Shown piece after piece: positions 8,860 to 18,136 of a stretch of 64,000 nucleotides of DNA. Origin of the DNA: Levilactobacillus yonginensis (GTDB lineage: Bacteria; Bacillota; Bacilli; Lactobacillales; Lactobacillaceae); the NCBI RefSeq assembly GCF_964065165.1, contig NZ_OZ061549.1, positions 1,922,001 through 1,986,000 of the forward strand, read 5' to 3'. A program made the position numbers and the translations under genes. Under the pieces are notes generated by a model that saw only the letters and a list, made by a program, of their open reading frames with translations, had not been told where the DNA came from and searched no databases. How positions within the stretch are numbered: the stretch's first letter is position 1; each line of letters begins with the position of its first letter.

Positions 8860-9927
8860 ATGCAAGATAATTTATTTAATATTCCAGCCGTGGCTTATTT
8901 AGGCTGGCTGATTCCGTTGTTCTTTGGGGCCGGCTTTGTCATTAGTTACAGCATTGAGAAACGGCGACTGGGCAACGGATTGTGGTTTTCACTATTTTTC
9001 TATTCGTTTTTATCTTTATCGGCAATGACGATCTTAGGCACCAGTAATCGGTGGTTAATCGTCATCAGTCTGGTGTTATTCGTGTTACTACTGTTGCTAA
9101 TCGGGGTGGTATTTACCCTCCAAGCCTTCCTGCTACTCTGGAATGCGTGGATCGTTTGGAAACGAGAAAGCCATACACTGGCTAATATGTTGACGTTGTT
9201 CTTAGGAATCGCCATTTTAGTGGCACCATTCGTGGTCCGGGCCACGACCCTGTACCTGCCCGTTCCAGTGGCTACAGCGTTGAACCTCTTTCCGTCGTTG
9301 GTGATTTTTTATGTGCTATTTTGGTTTTACAACTACCTCACGATGCTCTTTATCTATCAGTTTAATCGGCCACGGTATAAGCAGGACTACTTGATTGTCC
9401 TGGGAGCTGGCCTGTTAAATGGCGACCAGGTGTCGCCGTTATTGGGCCAGCGGATCGACCGGGCCTTGACCTTTTACCGCAAGCAACTAGCCAAGACCGG
9501 CCGCGCCCCCGTCATCATCTTTTCCGGTGGTCAGGGCGGCGACGAAACGGTGCCAGAGGGTGTCGCCATGCGACAATATGCCTTGGCCCGGGGATTACCC
9601 GTTGACCATGCGCTAGCAGAAGATCGGTCGAAAACAACCTACGAGAATATGATTTTCTCGAAAAAAATCATTGATCAACGGGGACCACAGCAGCCGCGGG
9701 TAACCTTCGTGACGAACGGGTATCACACATTTCGAGCGGGGATGATTGCCAAGCAAGCGGGTCTCAAGGCCAATGGTATCGGGGCGCACACGGCCAAGTT
9801 CTTTTTGCCTAACGCCATTTTGCGGGAATACATTGCCATTTTTGTGGGCAATAAACGCTGGCACGCCGTGGCGATTGGGTTAATGTTCCTGCTGACGAGT
9901 AGCCTCACGATTGCTGAATATTACTAG
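8860..9927 (+). CDS. DUF218 / YdcF-ElyC-SanA family membrane protein
   Basis: 355 residues: five or six N-terminal helices (to about residue 165), then a DUF218 domain beginning YLIVLGAGLLNGDQVSPLL and containing IIFSGGQGGDE, EDRSKTTYENMIFSK and VTFVTNGYHTFRA. A last helix lies at the C-terminus. Family members act in envelope or peptidoglycan homeostasis by unknown chemistry. Co-transcribed with the TMEM175 gene (12-bp gap, SD GGGGAG). Confidence 0.88.
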   Translation: MQDNLFNIPAVAYLGWLIPLFFGAGFVISYSIEKRRLGNGLWFSLFFYSFLSLSAMTILGTSNRWLIVISLVLFVLLLLLIGVVFTLQAFLLLWNAWIVWKRESHTLANMLTLFLGIAILVAPFVVRATTLYLPVPVATALNLFPSLVIFYVLFWFYNYLTMLFIYQFNRPRYKQDYLIVLGAGLLNGDQVSPLLGQRIDRALTFYRKQLAKTGRAPVIIFSGGQGGDETVPEGVAMRQYALARGLPVDHALAEDRSKTTYENMIFSKKIIDQRGPQQPRVTFVTNGYHTFRAGMIAKQAGLKANGIGAHTAKFFLPNAILREYIAIFVGNKRWHAVAIGLMFLLTSSLTIAEYY

Positions 9928-10001
9928 ATAATTTATGCTGCCAACCAATCGCCTATTTGCAGCAAAGTAGGGATAGTGAGGCGTGAAGGGAGCGATTTTC
10001 A

Positions 10002-10209
10002 ATGATGGAAAAAAGCCCCCAAAACTTTGAACAGAACATTAACCCCATTTCAGGACTTTGTTCTATAACCAGTTGCTGGAAGGGGTTAGCCCACAGAACC
10101 CGGTTATTTTGGCGAAGAACGGGTATGGTAAGTACGTCAGTGCAGATTCAAATGCGTTCGAAAAATATATGCAGTTGGCTGCTGCTTCTGAGTTGATGCG
10201 AATGGTTGA
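10002..10209 (+). pseudogene. Gene fragment, frameshifted and cut by the IS3 element
   Basis: An SD (AAGGGAG) and ATG at 10002 open a frame starting MMEKSPQNFEQNINP. The more protein-like continuation (LFYNQLLEGVSPQNPVILAKNG... EKYMQLAAASELMRMVEK) is in another frame starting near 10040. It runs into the IS3 terminus at about 10210. I do not recognise the parent family. Probably a decayed gene that lost its 3' part to the insertion. Confidence 0.45.
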
Positions 10210-10281
10210 AAAAACACCGATCAGTCCAAATTGCACTAGTCCCTGTCAAGTTGACGGATGAAATACTATAATTTTTTGTAG

Positions 10282-11401
10282 GACGAATTTACAATTGAAG
10301 TGCAACAAGTAAGAAGAAAATAAAAAAGAACTCATAGCCTGAGTCCTGTAAAATGAAGTCACCACAACAATCACTTAAAGGAGATCTTAGGCTATGAGTC
10401 CGTACAATCATCTTACCTTAAAAGACCGAGAATGCATACTGTTAGGAGTCACTTTAAACGATACTTATCAAGGTATTGCGGAGAAAATTGGCTGCTCAAA
10501 AGCCACCGTATCACGCGAAATTAAGCGCAACGGTGGCCGTGATGCATATTCAGCTGTCAAAGCACAAGAGAACTATCAGAGACGGCGACTGAAAAGCCGA
10601 CGTCCTAGGATCTTAGCTGACTTGAAACTACGAGATTTTGTCCTTCACCGCATCGTTCAATGCCAATGGTCTCCGGAACAAATCTCAGGCCGTTTAGTTC
10701 ACGAAAATAGCGAATGGCAAATCAGTTACAATACTATTTATCGCGGAATTAAACTCGATAATTTAGGGATTAAACGCAAGAGTCACGGTGCTCGTGGTTT
10801 TGCCCGAAAGTTGCGCCACCGTGGCAAAACCCGTAAGGTCAAAGGAACGGTTAACGAACGACGTGGTCGGTTTAACGAAGTTCTTTCAGTTCATGAACGA
10901 CCAGTTTCGTGTAATAAACGGAGCTGGTTCGGCCATTGGGAAGGCGACACCGTTCGGGGTAAAACTGGGCGTTCAGCTTTGGTTACATTGGTGGACCGTA
11001 AATCACGGTACTTATTGTCTCAACGAGTTTCCAAAGTAAACGCCAAGAACGTCACGCAAGCTATGATTGACCTACTGCATACTGTGACGCCCAAACGAGT
11101 TCGTACGCTTACGCCGGATCGTGGAACTGAATTCGCAGGATACCGCGAAGTTAGTCAAGAACTTGGTATTCCAGTCTATTTCCCAGATCCACATGCGCCC
11201 CAGCAACGGGGAACCAATGAGAATACCAATGGCCTTATTCGTGAGTACTTCCCCAAGGGAACCGATTTAGATCAGCTCACTGACCAAGATATTTATCAGT
11301 TCGTTGAAGTGCTAAATAACCGACCACGCAAGATTTTAGGCTGGAAGAGTCCATCTGAAGTTTTCTTTGGGACAAAGTTACACTTGATTTGACAATTCGT
11401 C
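10282..11401 (+). mobile_element. IS30-family insertion sequence nested in the IS3 element
   Basis: Terminal inverted repeats: GACGAATTTACAATTGAAGT at 10282 and the complement of the right end ending at 11401 (GACGAATTGTCAAATCAAGT). AG occurs immediately outside both ends, consistent with the 2-3 bp duplication of IS30. It encodes one transposase. Confidence 0.8.
10394..11392 (+). CDS. IS30 family transposase
   Basis: 332 residues. The N-terminal HTH (YNHLTLKDRECILLGVTLN, then YQGIAEKIGCSKATVSREIKRNGG) is typical of IS30. The DDE catalytic domain shows HWEGDTVRG (first D), TPDRGTEFAGY (second D), and PQQRGTNENTNGLIREYFPKGT (E). SD AAAGGAG sits 11 bases before the ATG. It appears intact and potentially active. 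Confidence 0.95.
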   Translation: MSPYNHLTLKDRECILLGVTLNDTYQGIAEKIGCSKATVSREIKRNGGRDAYSAVKAQENYQRRRLKSRRPRILADLKLRDFVLHRIVQCQWSPEQISGRLVHENSEWQISYNTIYRGIKLDNLGIKRKSHGARGFARKLRHRGKTRKVKGTVNERRGRFNEVLSVHERPVSCNKRSWFGHWEGDTVRGKTGRSALVTLVDRKSRYLLSQRVSKVNAKNVTQAMIDLLHTVTPKRVRTLTPDRGTEFAGYREVSQELGIPVYFPDPHAPQQRGTNENTNGLIREYFPKGTDLDQLTDQDIYQFVEVLNNRPRKILGWKSPSEVFFGTKLHLI

Positions 11402-11409
11402 AGATTTGA

Positions 11410-12306
11410 TTAAGCGGCTTCACCGCGGTATTCAACCGCGGTGGAGCCGTTTCTTTGTGCTGTGCGGTCAATATAGTTGAAGTAGTGAATACCTTCCTCA
11501 ATAAGCTTAATTAGCTCCTCCTTGGTTTTAGGCATTGGGTGGCTGTCTAACCAGTTTAACTTGAATTCATTCCACCAACGTTCCATTGGGGCATTGTCAT
11601 AAGGCGTTCCCGGTCGGGACATGCTCCGAACGACTTTGTGTTCGGTCATTAGATCATTAAAATCTTTGGAAGTGTAAGCCGAACCACGATCAGTATGAAC
11701 CATTGGATGAACTTTTCCAGCTTTGCTAAAGGCTCGCTCAAAGACTTCAACCATTGCGTCACTAGTCTCAGTAACACTCAGATTGTAGGATAAAAGACAT
11801 CTGCCATACAGGTCTAGTACACCACACAATCGAGCCTTGTACTCGCCATTGATACCGTAACGAACTTCGGTGGCGTCCGACAACCACACTTCATTTGGGT
11901 TATCGGCCATATTAAACCGTTGATTTAATACGTTGTCTCGTAATTCTTGCTCAGCTTGTTTTACTCGATGGTGTTTCTTCAGTCTACTTTGGCACTTGAG
12001 ATGGAGGAGAGTCATAAGCCGCTTAACGCGCTTAAGTGAGACGTAAAAATCAAGCTCTGAATCATGGTCTAGATAGATCTTCAATTTTCCTGCGCCGATT
12101 CTCTGACGATGTGCGTTGAAGTACATGAGTATCTTTTGTTTGAGCTGTGTTTCTTGTTGTTCCCGAGGGGTTTCTTCACGATGAAGCCATTGATTAAATG
12201 CTTGGCGAGATAGACCCACTTTGCGAAGAATAATGGCTTGGGCGCCATGAATCTGGGGACTGAGTTCCTGAATTGTCTGGAATACTAATTTATGTTGGGC
12301 GTTCAC
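11410..12306 (-). CDS. IS3 family transposase OrfB (DDE domain)
   Basis: 298 residues. Contains the HTH_21 part (FNAHRQRIGAGKLKIYLDHD) and the rve/DDE core: WLSDATEVRY, MVHTDRGSAYTS and GTPYDNAPMERWWNEFKLNWL (catalytic D, D, E). It starts with GTG overlapping the orfA TGA by four bases, so it is made by translational coupling or by fusion through frameshifting as in other IS3 elements. The ORF is intact. Confidence 0.93.
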   Translation of the reverse strand: MNAQHKLVFQTIQELSPQIHGAQAIILRKVGLSRQAFNQWLHREETPREQQETQLKQKILMYFNAHRQRIGAGKLKIYLDHDSELDFYVSLKRVKRLMTLLHLKCQSRLKKHHRVKQAEQELRDNVLNQRFNMADNPNEVWLSDATEVRYGINGEYKARLCGVLDLYGRCLLSYNLSVTETSDAMVEVFERAFSKAGKVHPMVHTDRGSAYTSKDFNDLMTEHKVVRSMSRPGTPYDNAPMERWWNEFKLNWLDSHPMPKTKEELIKLIEEGIHYFNYIDRTAQRNGSTAVEYRGEAA

Positions 12307-12986
12307 TCCTTGTTTTGTAGTTCCCGGAATTTTTTTGCGAAGAGCTCCATTACCTCCTGTTCTTTGAGCTGGGCCTTTAGTTGACGATTCTCTAGTTTTA
12401 AACGTTCAACTTCAGTCATTTCTTCAACTGGTTTAGTACGTCCACGGCCATCCTTTAATGCTGTGTAACCACCGTCTTTGGATTTGAGAACCCAGGCTCT
12501 TACCTGTTGGTAAGAGACGTTGAAGTGTTCGGATGCTTGGGAGTACGAATGCTTTCCAGCCGTGACATACTCCACAATTTCAATTCGTTCTTCGAATGTT
12601 GTTTTACGACTCATAATGCGGACCTGCCTTCTTGACGGGGGATCCGTCAATGATTTATTGGTCCCATTATACTGGAATTTCTTAATCCAGTCGCGAAGTT
12701 GCTTATCGCTTCTCAATCCAAAATGATTGCTGATTTCAACTAAACTACCTTCACCATTTAGATATGCTTCCACGGCTTGCTGCTTGGTCTCTGCACTATA
12801 ACGTGTCCAGATATGGCGTTCTTTTAGGCCGTCAAGGCCATCACGTTTGTAAAGTTCTCGCCATGAACGAATAGTAGTGTCATAAATACCATATTGCTCA
12901 AGATATTTGCTTCTGTTCAAATTGGTCTGTGATAGACCAGTCAAAATATCCAGTTTCTCCATAGCTGTAAATCTTGTCCTAGGCAT
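12303..12986 (-). CDS. IS3 family transposase OrfA (HTH protein)
   Basis: 227 residues with two helix-turn-helix segments (SKYLEQYGIYDTTIRSWREL; YSQASEHFNVSYQQVRAWVL), each followed by a linker, and a C-terminal leucine-rich coiled coil (EEMTEVERLKLENRQLKAQL) that pairs with OrfB. The long two-HTH form is that of IS150-like elements. The ATG at 12986 follows AAGGGG. Intact. Confidence 0.93.
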   Translation of the reverse strand: MPRTRFTAMEKLDILTGLSQTNLNRSKYLEQYGIYDTTIRSWRELYKRDGLDGLKERHIWTRYSAETKQQAVEAYLNGEGSLVEISNHFGLRSDKQLRDWIKKFQYNGTNKSLTDPPSRRQVRIMSRKTTFEERIEIVEYVTAGKHSYSQASEHFNVSYQQVRAWVLKSKDGGYTALKDGRGRTKPVEEMTEVERLKLENRQLKAQLKEQEVMELFAKKFRELQNKE

Positions 12987-12994
12987 AGAAAAAT

Positions 12995-13047
12995 CCCCTT
13001 AAAGTTAACAGATGAATTATAGTTTTTCATCTGTCAACCTTAAGGGG
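12995..13047. repeat. Long hairpin inside the IS3 5' end
   Basis: CCCCTTAA-GTT-ACAGATGA pairs with TCATCTGT-AAC-TTAAGGGG across an 11-nt loop, about 19 of 21 positions paired. It lies between the IS terminus and orfA. Such hairpins in IS leaders can block transcription or translation entering from outside; that role is an inference here. Confidence 0.7.
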
Positions 13048-13079
13048 ACTATAGCAAATGGACGGGTCGGTGTTTTTGA

Positions 13080-13184
13080 TTATTCATCGCGATGTGCTTG
13101 ATAACTCGCAAACGCTGCGTAGCCAAGTGCGGCTATCAGCAAGGTCCCCAAGCCGTAAAATAAAATATTCCCCAACGCTAACAT
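13080..13184 (-). CDS. 34-residue single-helix membrane peptide
   Basis: Short ORF with a good GGGAGGA ribosome site 8 bases before ATG 13184. The product begins MLALGNILFYGLGTLLIAAL and ends in a hydrophilic tail (YQAHRDE). It has one hydrophobic helix of about 20 residues. The stop lies just outside the IS3 end at 13077, so the C-terminus may be native or altered. Function unknown. Confidence 0.55.
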   Translation of the reverse strand: MLALGNILFYGLGTLLIAALGYAAFASYQAHRDE

Positions 13185-13299
13185 GCTGTGAATCCTCCCT
13201 GTATTAATTAACCAGTAATATCATATCAGACGGTTAATATAAGGTAAATAGGTCACTATCAGTTTGGTAAAATGTCATATTTACTGCTGAACTTTTCGG

Positions 13300-14151
13300 T
13301 CACTTGACCAAGTAAACGTGGTCTTGAACCAGATCAATTTGCGTGTAGTGGCGGTTTAAGTCACGCGTATCCTTGTTTTCCAACAGGTCAGCGTGGTTCC
13401 AGAAGTCCTTTGATCCCGTGGCACCATGGGGTTCCCCAATGACGACGAAGTCCACGTCTTGGCTAGACTGGCGAATGGCTTGGAGTAGTTCCCAATCCAA
13501 GGGCAAGCCATCTGGTGACCAGGACATGACGACAACGCCAATCTGGTCTTGGTACTTGTTCCAGGCAGCCACAGCGCTCAACGGTTCAATCGGTGTTAGC
13601 GGGTGGCGGCCAGTTTCATTTTCTGCCGTCCAAGCCTGACTATCCGTCGCGTAGACTGTCTTGTGAGCGTCACGTAAGCCCTTGGAAATGTAGCCGTTGC
13701 CAGCCATCACTTCTAGTACGGCCCGGTCGCCAACGAATTTGGCGAGGTCGCCGACAAATGGCGCTGGTGTGTAGGCCCACATACCATAGTGATTTTCCAG
13801 ATAGTCCCTGAAAGACCGCAAGTCATGGTCTAAGTTTGGCAGGGCATCACTCAGCTCGTTCCAAAGCTTGTCGCCCGTGGCATCACCAGCGGGGTAGCTT
13901 TCGTTGAGCTTTTTGAAAATCTGATCTTGGCTATCGTCTGGGAGTTGCAGTAGCGGTACTTGTTGCGGTAAGTCGCCGGCTGCCAGCATCCGATCGGCTA
14001 AGAGGACGTTACTAATTAAGATCTTGATGGCGGGGTAATCATTAAACTGACGATAGTAGGCCGTCATCCGCTCAATGTAGCTAGTTTTGCGCTCACTGAG
14101 GGGAGCGTGGCGAACTTTTTTCTTTAATTTTTGCAGTTTCTTAGGATTCAA
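13300..14151 (-). CDS. SAM-dependent methyltransferase-like protein
   Basis: 283 residues. The C-terminal half has a Rossmann methyltransferase motif I, VLEVMAGNGYISKGLRD, followed by VYATDS (acidic strand-2 end), and later strands GVVVMSWSPDG and DVDFVVIGEPHG. The N-terminal 120 residues are helical and basic at the start (KKLQKLKKKVRHAPL). The substrate is unknown. Structured repeat A1 lies upstream. Confidence 0.75.
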   Translation of the reverse strand: MNPKKLQKLKKKVRHAPLSERKTSYIERMTAYYRQFNDYPAIKILISNVLLADRMLAAGDLPQQVPLLQLPDDSQDQIFKKLNESYPAGDATGDKLWNELSDALPNLDHDLRSFRDYLENHYGMWAYTPAPFVGDLAKFVGDRAVLEVMAGNGYISKGLRDAHKTVYATDSQAWTAENETGRHPLTPIEPLSAVAAWNKYQDQIGVVVMSWSPDGLPLDWELLQAIRQSSQDVDFVVIGEPHGATGSKDFWNHADLLENKDTRDLNRHYTQIDLVQDHVYLVK

Positions 14152-14356
14152 AGTAAGGGTCCTTTCTGGATGAAAGTTAGTAAGGAATGGTTAAGTTCAG
14201 TTTTTGAGGGTGACAGATTGCGGCTGGATTTCGTTAGTGTTTATAGGCAAACAATTTCTAGTCAAGGTCGCGTCCAAACGAAATCAGCATGGTCGGCAGA
14301 AAATTGGCACTCACTGTAAAAAAATATTTATTAGTGAGAATCCAATGTATCAATTC

Positions 14357-14510
14357 TAGCCGTGAGGTCACAGGAACTGGGCTCAGGCGCCTCGTTCTGC
14401 TAAGACGTTTACGGCTCAGCAGAAGACCAAGCTTCAAGACTTGTGATATTCAAGGCTTAAAGTTGTGTCGGCACCGTTCCAGCCCAGCTCCTGTGACCGG
14501 TAAGGCAGCC
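14357..14510 (+). repeat. Structured intergenic repeat, family A, copy 1
   Basis: Folds as an outer stem (GGTCACAGG-CTGGGCT with AGCCCAG-CCTGTGACC) enclosing hairpin 1 (TTCTGCT-AG-CG / CG-CT-AGCAGAA) and hairpin 2 (CTTCAAG-CTTG / CAAG-CTT-AAG). Conserved single-stranded parts are GGCGCCTCGTT, CCAAGCTT and CGGCACCGTTCCAGCCC, with GGTAAGGC at the 3' side. The same design recurs at 18552, 34094 (inverted) and 34313. Lies between the XRE gene and the methyltransferase. Confidence 0.8.
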
Positions 14511-14577
14511 ATACTCACACATTGTCACGAAAAAAGTCGGCCGATTAGCATTGATTGCCGACCTGCCGACTTCCAAA

Positions 14578-15006
14578 TTAATGATCGTCTAAATGAAGAT
14601 CCAGTTCCTCTTGTTGATTTGGTTCTTGATTGGTAGCCCGATTTTCCCGTCCGTGCAGATAACCATCAATTAATTGGTAAATTTCGTAACGGTCCTGTCC
14701 GCTCAGCAATTCGCGGTTGAAGCTGAGTTGCTTGCCGGAGAGGAAGAGGCGACCTAAGTCGTACTCATCACGCTCTGCTTTACCTGTCAGGTAATCCATG
14801 GTCACGTCAAAGTATTCGGCGAGTTTCCGGACTTCAATAAATGAAGGTGTCCGAATGCCCCGTTCCCAGTTACCAATCTGTGAGGCCGTGTTGGCGTGAT
14901 CGTCCGGCCCGGCCGTTTGCGCGTTTAAGGCCGTTGCCAGTTGTTCCAAAGTAATGTGTTGGCCACGTCGCAAGGCCCGAAGTCGTTCTGAAAACATCCA
15001 ACTCAC
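14578..15006 (-). CDS. XRE family transcriptional regulator
   Basis: 142 residues. An N-terminal HTH_3 domain (SERLRALRRGQHITLEQLATAL ... SQIGNWERGIRTPSFIEVRKLAEYFDVTMDYLTG) is followed by an acidic C-terminal tail with two helices. It resembles small cytosolic repressors of lactobacilli that end in an unassigned sensing part. No obvious target. Confidence 0.85.
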   Translation of the reverse strand: MSWMFSERLRALRRGQHITLEQLATALNAQTAGPDDHANTASQIGNWERGIRTPSFIEVRKLAEYFDVTMDYLTGKAERDEYDLGRLFLSGKQLSFNRELLSGQDRYEIYQLIDGYLHGRENRATNQEPNQQEELDLHLDDH

Positions 15007-15242
15007 CCGTTTCTTTCATTTGTTTTGTTTACAGTCGTTAGTTTGAGAATAGCCGTCCTGGTGGGCAGATACGCCGCTCGTGGGACCGCTCGTCAGGACT
15101 ACATTACGTGTTAATGTCCTGTTGGAGACGATCACATTTGGAGACGTTAACCCTGTGTCCTTGCCGCATTGGGGCGGCACCGAAACAGTTGTGCCACTAA
15201 GATTATTATACCACTCTATGTGGTTTTTAACGGAAAGTTGGA

Positions 15243-17051
15243 CTATTTCACGAGTGAATCAGTTAGGCGCATAAATTCGGCAACGTCGCGCTTAATTAGC
15301 TTGACACCGGCCAGCCAGAAGTCCGGTTGGGTCAGGTCAACGTTCAGGTGTTTTTGGGCGAGTTGTTCCGTTGACATGTTGGCCGTATCACGTAGTAAAG
15401 CGATGTAGTCATTTTCAAAGTTTCCGGCCTGTTGCGCCTTGGCATAGATACCGAGACTGAAGAGGTAACCAAAGACGTATGGGAAGTTATAGAAAGCCGG
15501 TTCGTCGATGTAGAAGTGCAACTTGCTGGCCCACAAATGAGGTGAGTAGGTCGATAAGTCGTGACCAAAGGCTTCCTTCTGCGCGTTAAGCATCAGTTCA
15601 TTCAGCTCGGCTGGCGTAACTAATTTTTGTTGTCGTAACTGATAGAAGTGAGTTTCAAAGAGGTACCGGGCTCGAATGTTGAGGAACATGGCCAATGGAT
15701 TGTCCATTTTGGCGTTGAGCAACGTAATCTTTTCTGCGTCCGTCTTAGCTGCTCGAACGTTGGCGTCCGCCACGATGAGCTCACCAAAAGTCGAGGCCGT
15801 TTCTGCCACGTTCATGGCGTACTCTTGTCGCAACAAGGGCAGGTCGGTCATGACGCTGGAATGAAAGGCGTGACCGAGTTCGTGTGCCAGCGTTGAAACG
15901 TCGTTAGGTGAACCCGTGAACGTCATAAAAATACGGGACTCATGCGTTTCCGGCGCACTTTCCATCCAACCACCAGGCGCCTTCCCCGCGCGGTCTTCGG
16001 CTTTGATCCACCGATTTTCAAATGCACGTTGGGCGAGGGCGGCCATCTTGGGCGAGAATTCGCCGTAGTGTTTGATAATGAACTCAGCGGCCTCATCGTA
16101 AGTAAAGTGGTGTAGTTGACCACCTGGTAAATTCAACGGTGCCTCAACGTCCTGCCAACCGGCGTGCTTCTTGCCCAGCAAAGCTGCTTTACGATCCAGG
16201 TAGTCGAGTAAGAACTGTTTGTTCTCATCGACGACCCGCCAAATCGTGTTGAGGGTTTTGGCACTTAGCCGATTTTGCTTAAGTGGTTCCTGTAGAAAAT
16301 CGGTTACGCCGTGGGCCCCGTATTCGGTTAGTCGGAAACCAGCCAGATGGTTCAGTGTGTCGGCGAAGAGCTGTTCCTTGTCCGTCCAGGCTTGTTCCCA
16401 AGCCGGTAAAAGTTCGGCCCGATACTGGGGGTCAGCGTTACCCAATAAGTTATTGTCGGCCTGTCCTGCCGAGAGGGTTACGGGCTGGCCGTCGGCATCG
16501 TGGAAGGGGACGCTAATGGTGGCTACCAGCGAATCGTAGTGACTACTCCAGGCGGATTTACCGTCGAGGTTTAGCCGGTTGATCAAGGCTTCAGTCTTGT
16601 CGTCCAGCAGTTCTTTACCTTCGTTACGCATTTCCTGCAGATTGAAGGCAATTGGTTTGAGGTCAAAGTCGACCAGCATGGCGTCGAAGTTGGCATCGGG
16701 AACCTGGACCAGAACTTTCTTTAATTTGCCACTCACGTTTTGAATCTGGGTATCTAAATCTTGCAATTCAGCTTCAACGGGGGCCACGTCGGGATTGTGA
16801 ATGTCTGCAGAACCGACAGCGGTGACAAAAATGCCTGCTTGGCCGAGACCAGCATCGATTGCTTGGAGTTGCGTGATTAGTTTTTTAAATTGAGGATAGT
16901 CGGGAGCATCACTGGCGGCGTCCCACCGATCGAGGAGGTCACCCAGAGCCGCGGTGGCGGTCTTGATTTGTGTTAATTTTGCTTTGAGCTGGTCGGAATT
17001 GATTCCGCCGGCAAACAGGGAGTCAAGCTCCCATTTCATAGAGTACTTCAT
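15243..17051 (-). CDS. pepF: Oligoendopeptidase F
   Basis: 602-residue M3B zinc metallopeptidase that cleaves 7-17-residue peptides in the cytosol, acting after Opp import. The zinc motif THE-type sequence is TLAHELGHAFHSSV near residue 388, with the downstream Glu in YAMNVAETASTFGE. Residues 1-110 are the oligopeptidase F N-terminal domain. I use ATG 17051: AGGAGGT lies 7 bases upstream, whereas the in-frame TTG at 17057 would be too close. Confidence 0.95.
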   Translation of the reverse strand: MKYSMKWELDSLFAGGINSDQLKAKLTQIKTATAALGDLLDRWDAASDAPDYPQFKKLITQLQAIDAGLGQAGIFVTAVGSADIHNPDVAPVEAELQDLDTQIQNVSGKLKKVLVQVPDANFDAMLVDFDLKPIAFNLQEMRNEGKELLDDKTEALINRLNLDGKSAWSSHYDSLVATISVPFHDADGQPVTLSAGQADNNLLGNADPQYRAELLPAWEQAWTDKEQLFADTLNHLAGFRLTEYGAHGVTDFLQEPLKQNRLSAKTLNTIWRVVDENKQFLLDYLDRKAALLGKKHAGWQDVEAPLNLPGGQLHHFTYDEAAEFIIKHYGEFSPKMAALAQRAFENRWIKAEDRAGKAPGGWMESAPETHESRIFMTFTGSPNDVSTLAHELGHAFHSSVMTDLPLLRQEYAMNVAETASTFGELIVADANVRAAKTDAEKITLLNAKMDNPLAMFLNIRARYLFETHFYQLRQQKLVTPAELNELMLNAQKEAFGHDLSTYSPHLWASKLHFYIDEPAFYNFPYVFGYLFSLGIYAKAQQAGNFENDYIALLRDTANMSTEQLAQKHLNVDLTQPDFWLAGVKLIKRDVAEFMRLTDSLVK

Positions 17052-17174
17052 CGACAATACCTCCTAGGGTTAATTGTTGTGACCATTATAGCAAACATCG
17101 TCAGGATTGCGCTGATAAGAAGAACTCCGTATACTTACGACAGAGAGAATTTGGAGAAACCGAGGGGAAGAAAA

Positions 17175-18119
17175 ATGAACAAGCGTTTGAAGCACTGGCT
17201 AATTGGTTTGGGAATTATTTTGGTACTAGTTGTGGGCGGTCTGGTGGGGGCCAGTCTCTATTTCTACAATATGACCGTTGCTAGTGGCAAAAAGAGTTTT
17301 GTGGCGACGGATATCAGATTGAAAAAGAGTGATCCGTTGTACGCTGAAAAGAAATGGTATCGCAACGTTAAGAAGCAACGCTGGACGGAACAAGCCGCCG
17401 GCGCTAATTTGAGGTTGGTTGCTGACTACATTCCAGCCGAGCAGACCACCAAGAAGACCGTCGTTTTGGTTCATGGTTTTGGTTCCAACAAAGAAGCCAT
17501 GGGTGGCTATGTGGCCATGTTTCATAAGCTGGGCTATAACACGCTGATTCCGGATACGCGGGGACAGGGGCAGAGTCAAGGTAAAGTCATCAGCTACGGG
17601 TATTACGAAAGTAAGGATTATTTGAAGTGGGTCGATCAGGTGATTGCCAAGCAGGGTCAGCAGTCCCAAGTGGTGCTATTCGGGGTGTCTATGGGTGGCG
17701 CCACGACTATGATGACCAGTGGGCTCAAGACACCGAGCCAGTTAAAAGCGTACGTTGAGGATTGCGGTTACACCGATGCCCAGGAGGAAATTACGTACCA
17801 AGCCAAGCAGATGTATAACATTCCATACTGGCCGTTGGTGCCGATGACCAGTACCGTTGCGAGGATCAAGGCGGGCTTCCATTTCAAAGACGCTAACGCG
17901 GTGGCGGCCGTTAAGAAGAACCATAAGCCAATGTTGTTCATCCACGGGGGGGCGGATAAGTTCGTTCCAACGCGGATGGTGCACCAAGTCTACCGGGCAG
18001 ATGCCGGGCCTAAGCAACTGTTGATCGTTCCTGGTGCGAAGCATGCGGCCGCTCTGTCGCATAGTCCCGCTATTTACGAACGGACGGTTAAAGCTTTCTT
18101 AGCGAAGTATATTCAGTAG
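17175..18119 (+). CDS. Membrane-anchored alpha/beta hydrolase
   Basis: 314 residues. An N-terminal helix (WLIGLGIILVLVVGGLVGAS) is a signal anchor, and the hydrolase domain is outside the membrane. It shows the oxyanion segment VLVHGFGSNKEAM, DTRGQGQS, nucleophile elbow GVSMGGA (Ser), HGGADKFVP (Asp) and GAKHAA (His). This matches the YfhR/BEM46-like hydrolases of lactobacilli; the substrate is unknown. The start ATG 17175 has GAGGGGAAG upstream; the longer frame from 17079 adds nothing conserved. Confidence 0.88.
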   Translation: MNKRLKHWLIGLGIILVLVVGGLVGASLYFYNMTVASGKKSFVATDIRLKKSDPLYAEKKWYRNVKKQRWTEQAAGANLRLVADYIPAEQTTKKTVVLVHGFGSNKEAMGGYVAMFHKLGYNTLIPDTRGQGQSQGKVISYGYYESKDYLKWVDQVIAKQGQQSQVVLFGVSMGGATTMMTSGLKTPSQLKAYVEDCGYTDAQEEITYQAKQMYNIPYWPLVPMTSTVARIKAGFHFKDANAVAAVKKNHKPMLFIHGGADKFVPTRMVHQVYRADAGPKQLLIVPGAKHAAALSHSPAIYERTVKAFLAKYIQ

Positions 18120-18136
18120 GTCTAATTGCTAAATTG

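Larger units (their letters stand above)
10210..13077 (-). mobile_element. IS3-family (IS150-like) element, carrying a nested IS30
   Basis: orfA and orfB are transcribed from the minus strand. The ends are long related inverted repeats: about 65 bp reading inward from 10210 (AAAAACACCGATCAGTCC...) match the complement reading inward from 13077 (AAAAACACCGACCCGTCC...) at roughly two thirds or more of positions, including TTGAC-GATGAAA-ACTATAATT. An IS30 element (10282-11401) sits between the right repeat and the orfB stop, so both transposase ORFs remain intact. A clean target duplication is not visible. Confidence 0.7.

Noticed and set aside
15190..15232. Hairpin ACCAC/GTGGT followed by T run as a terminator
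   Set aside because: The T run is on the plus strand, where no gene ends, and the stem is only five pairs.
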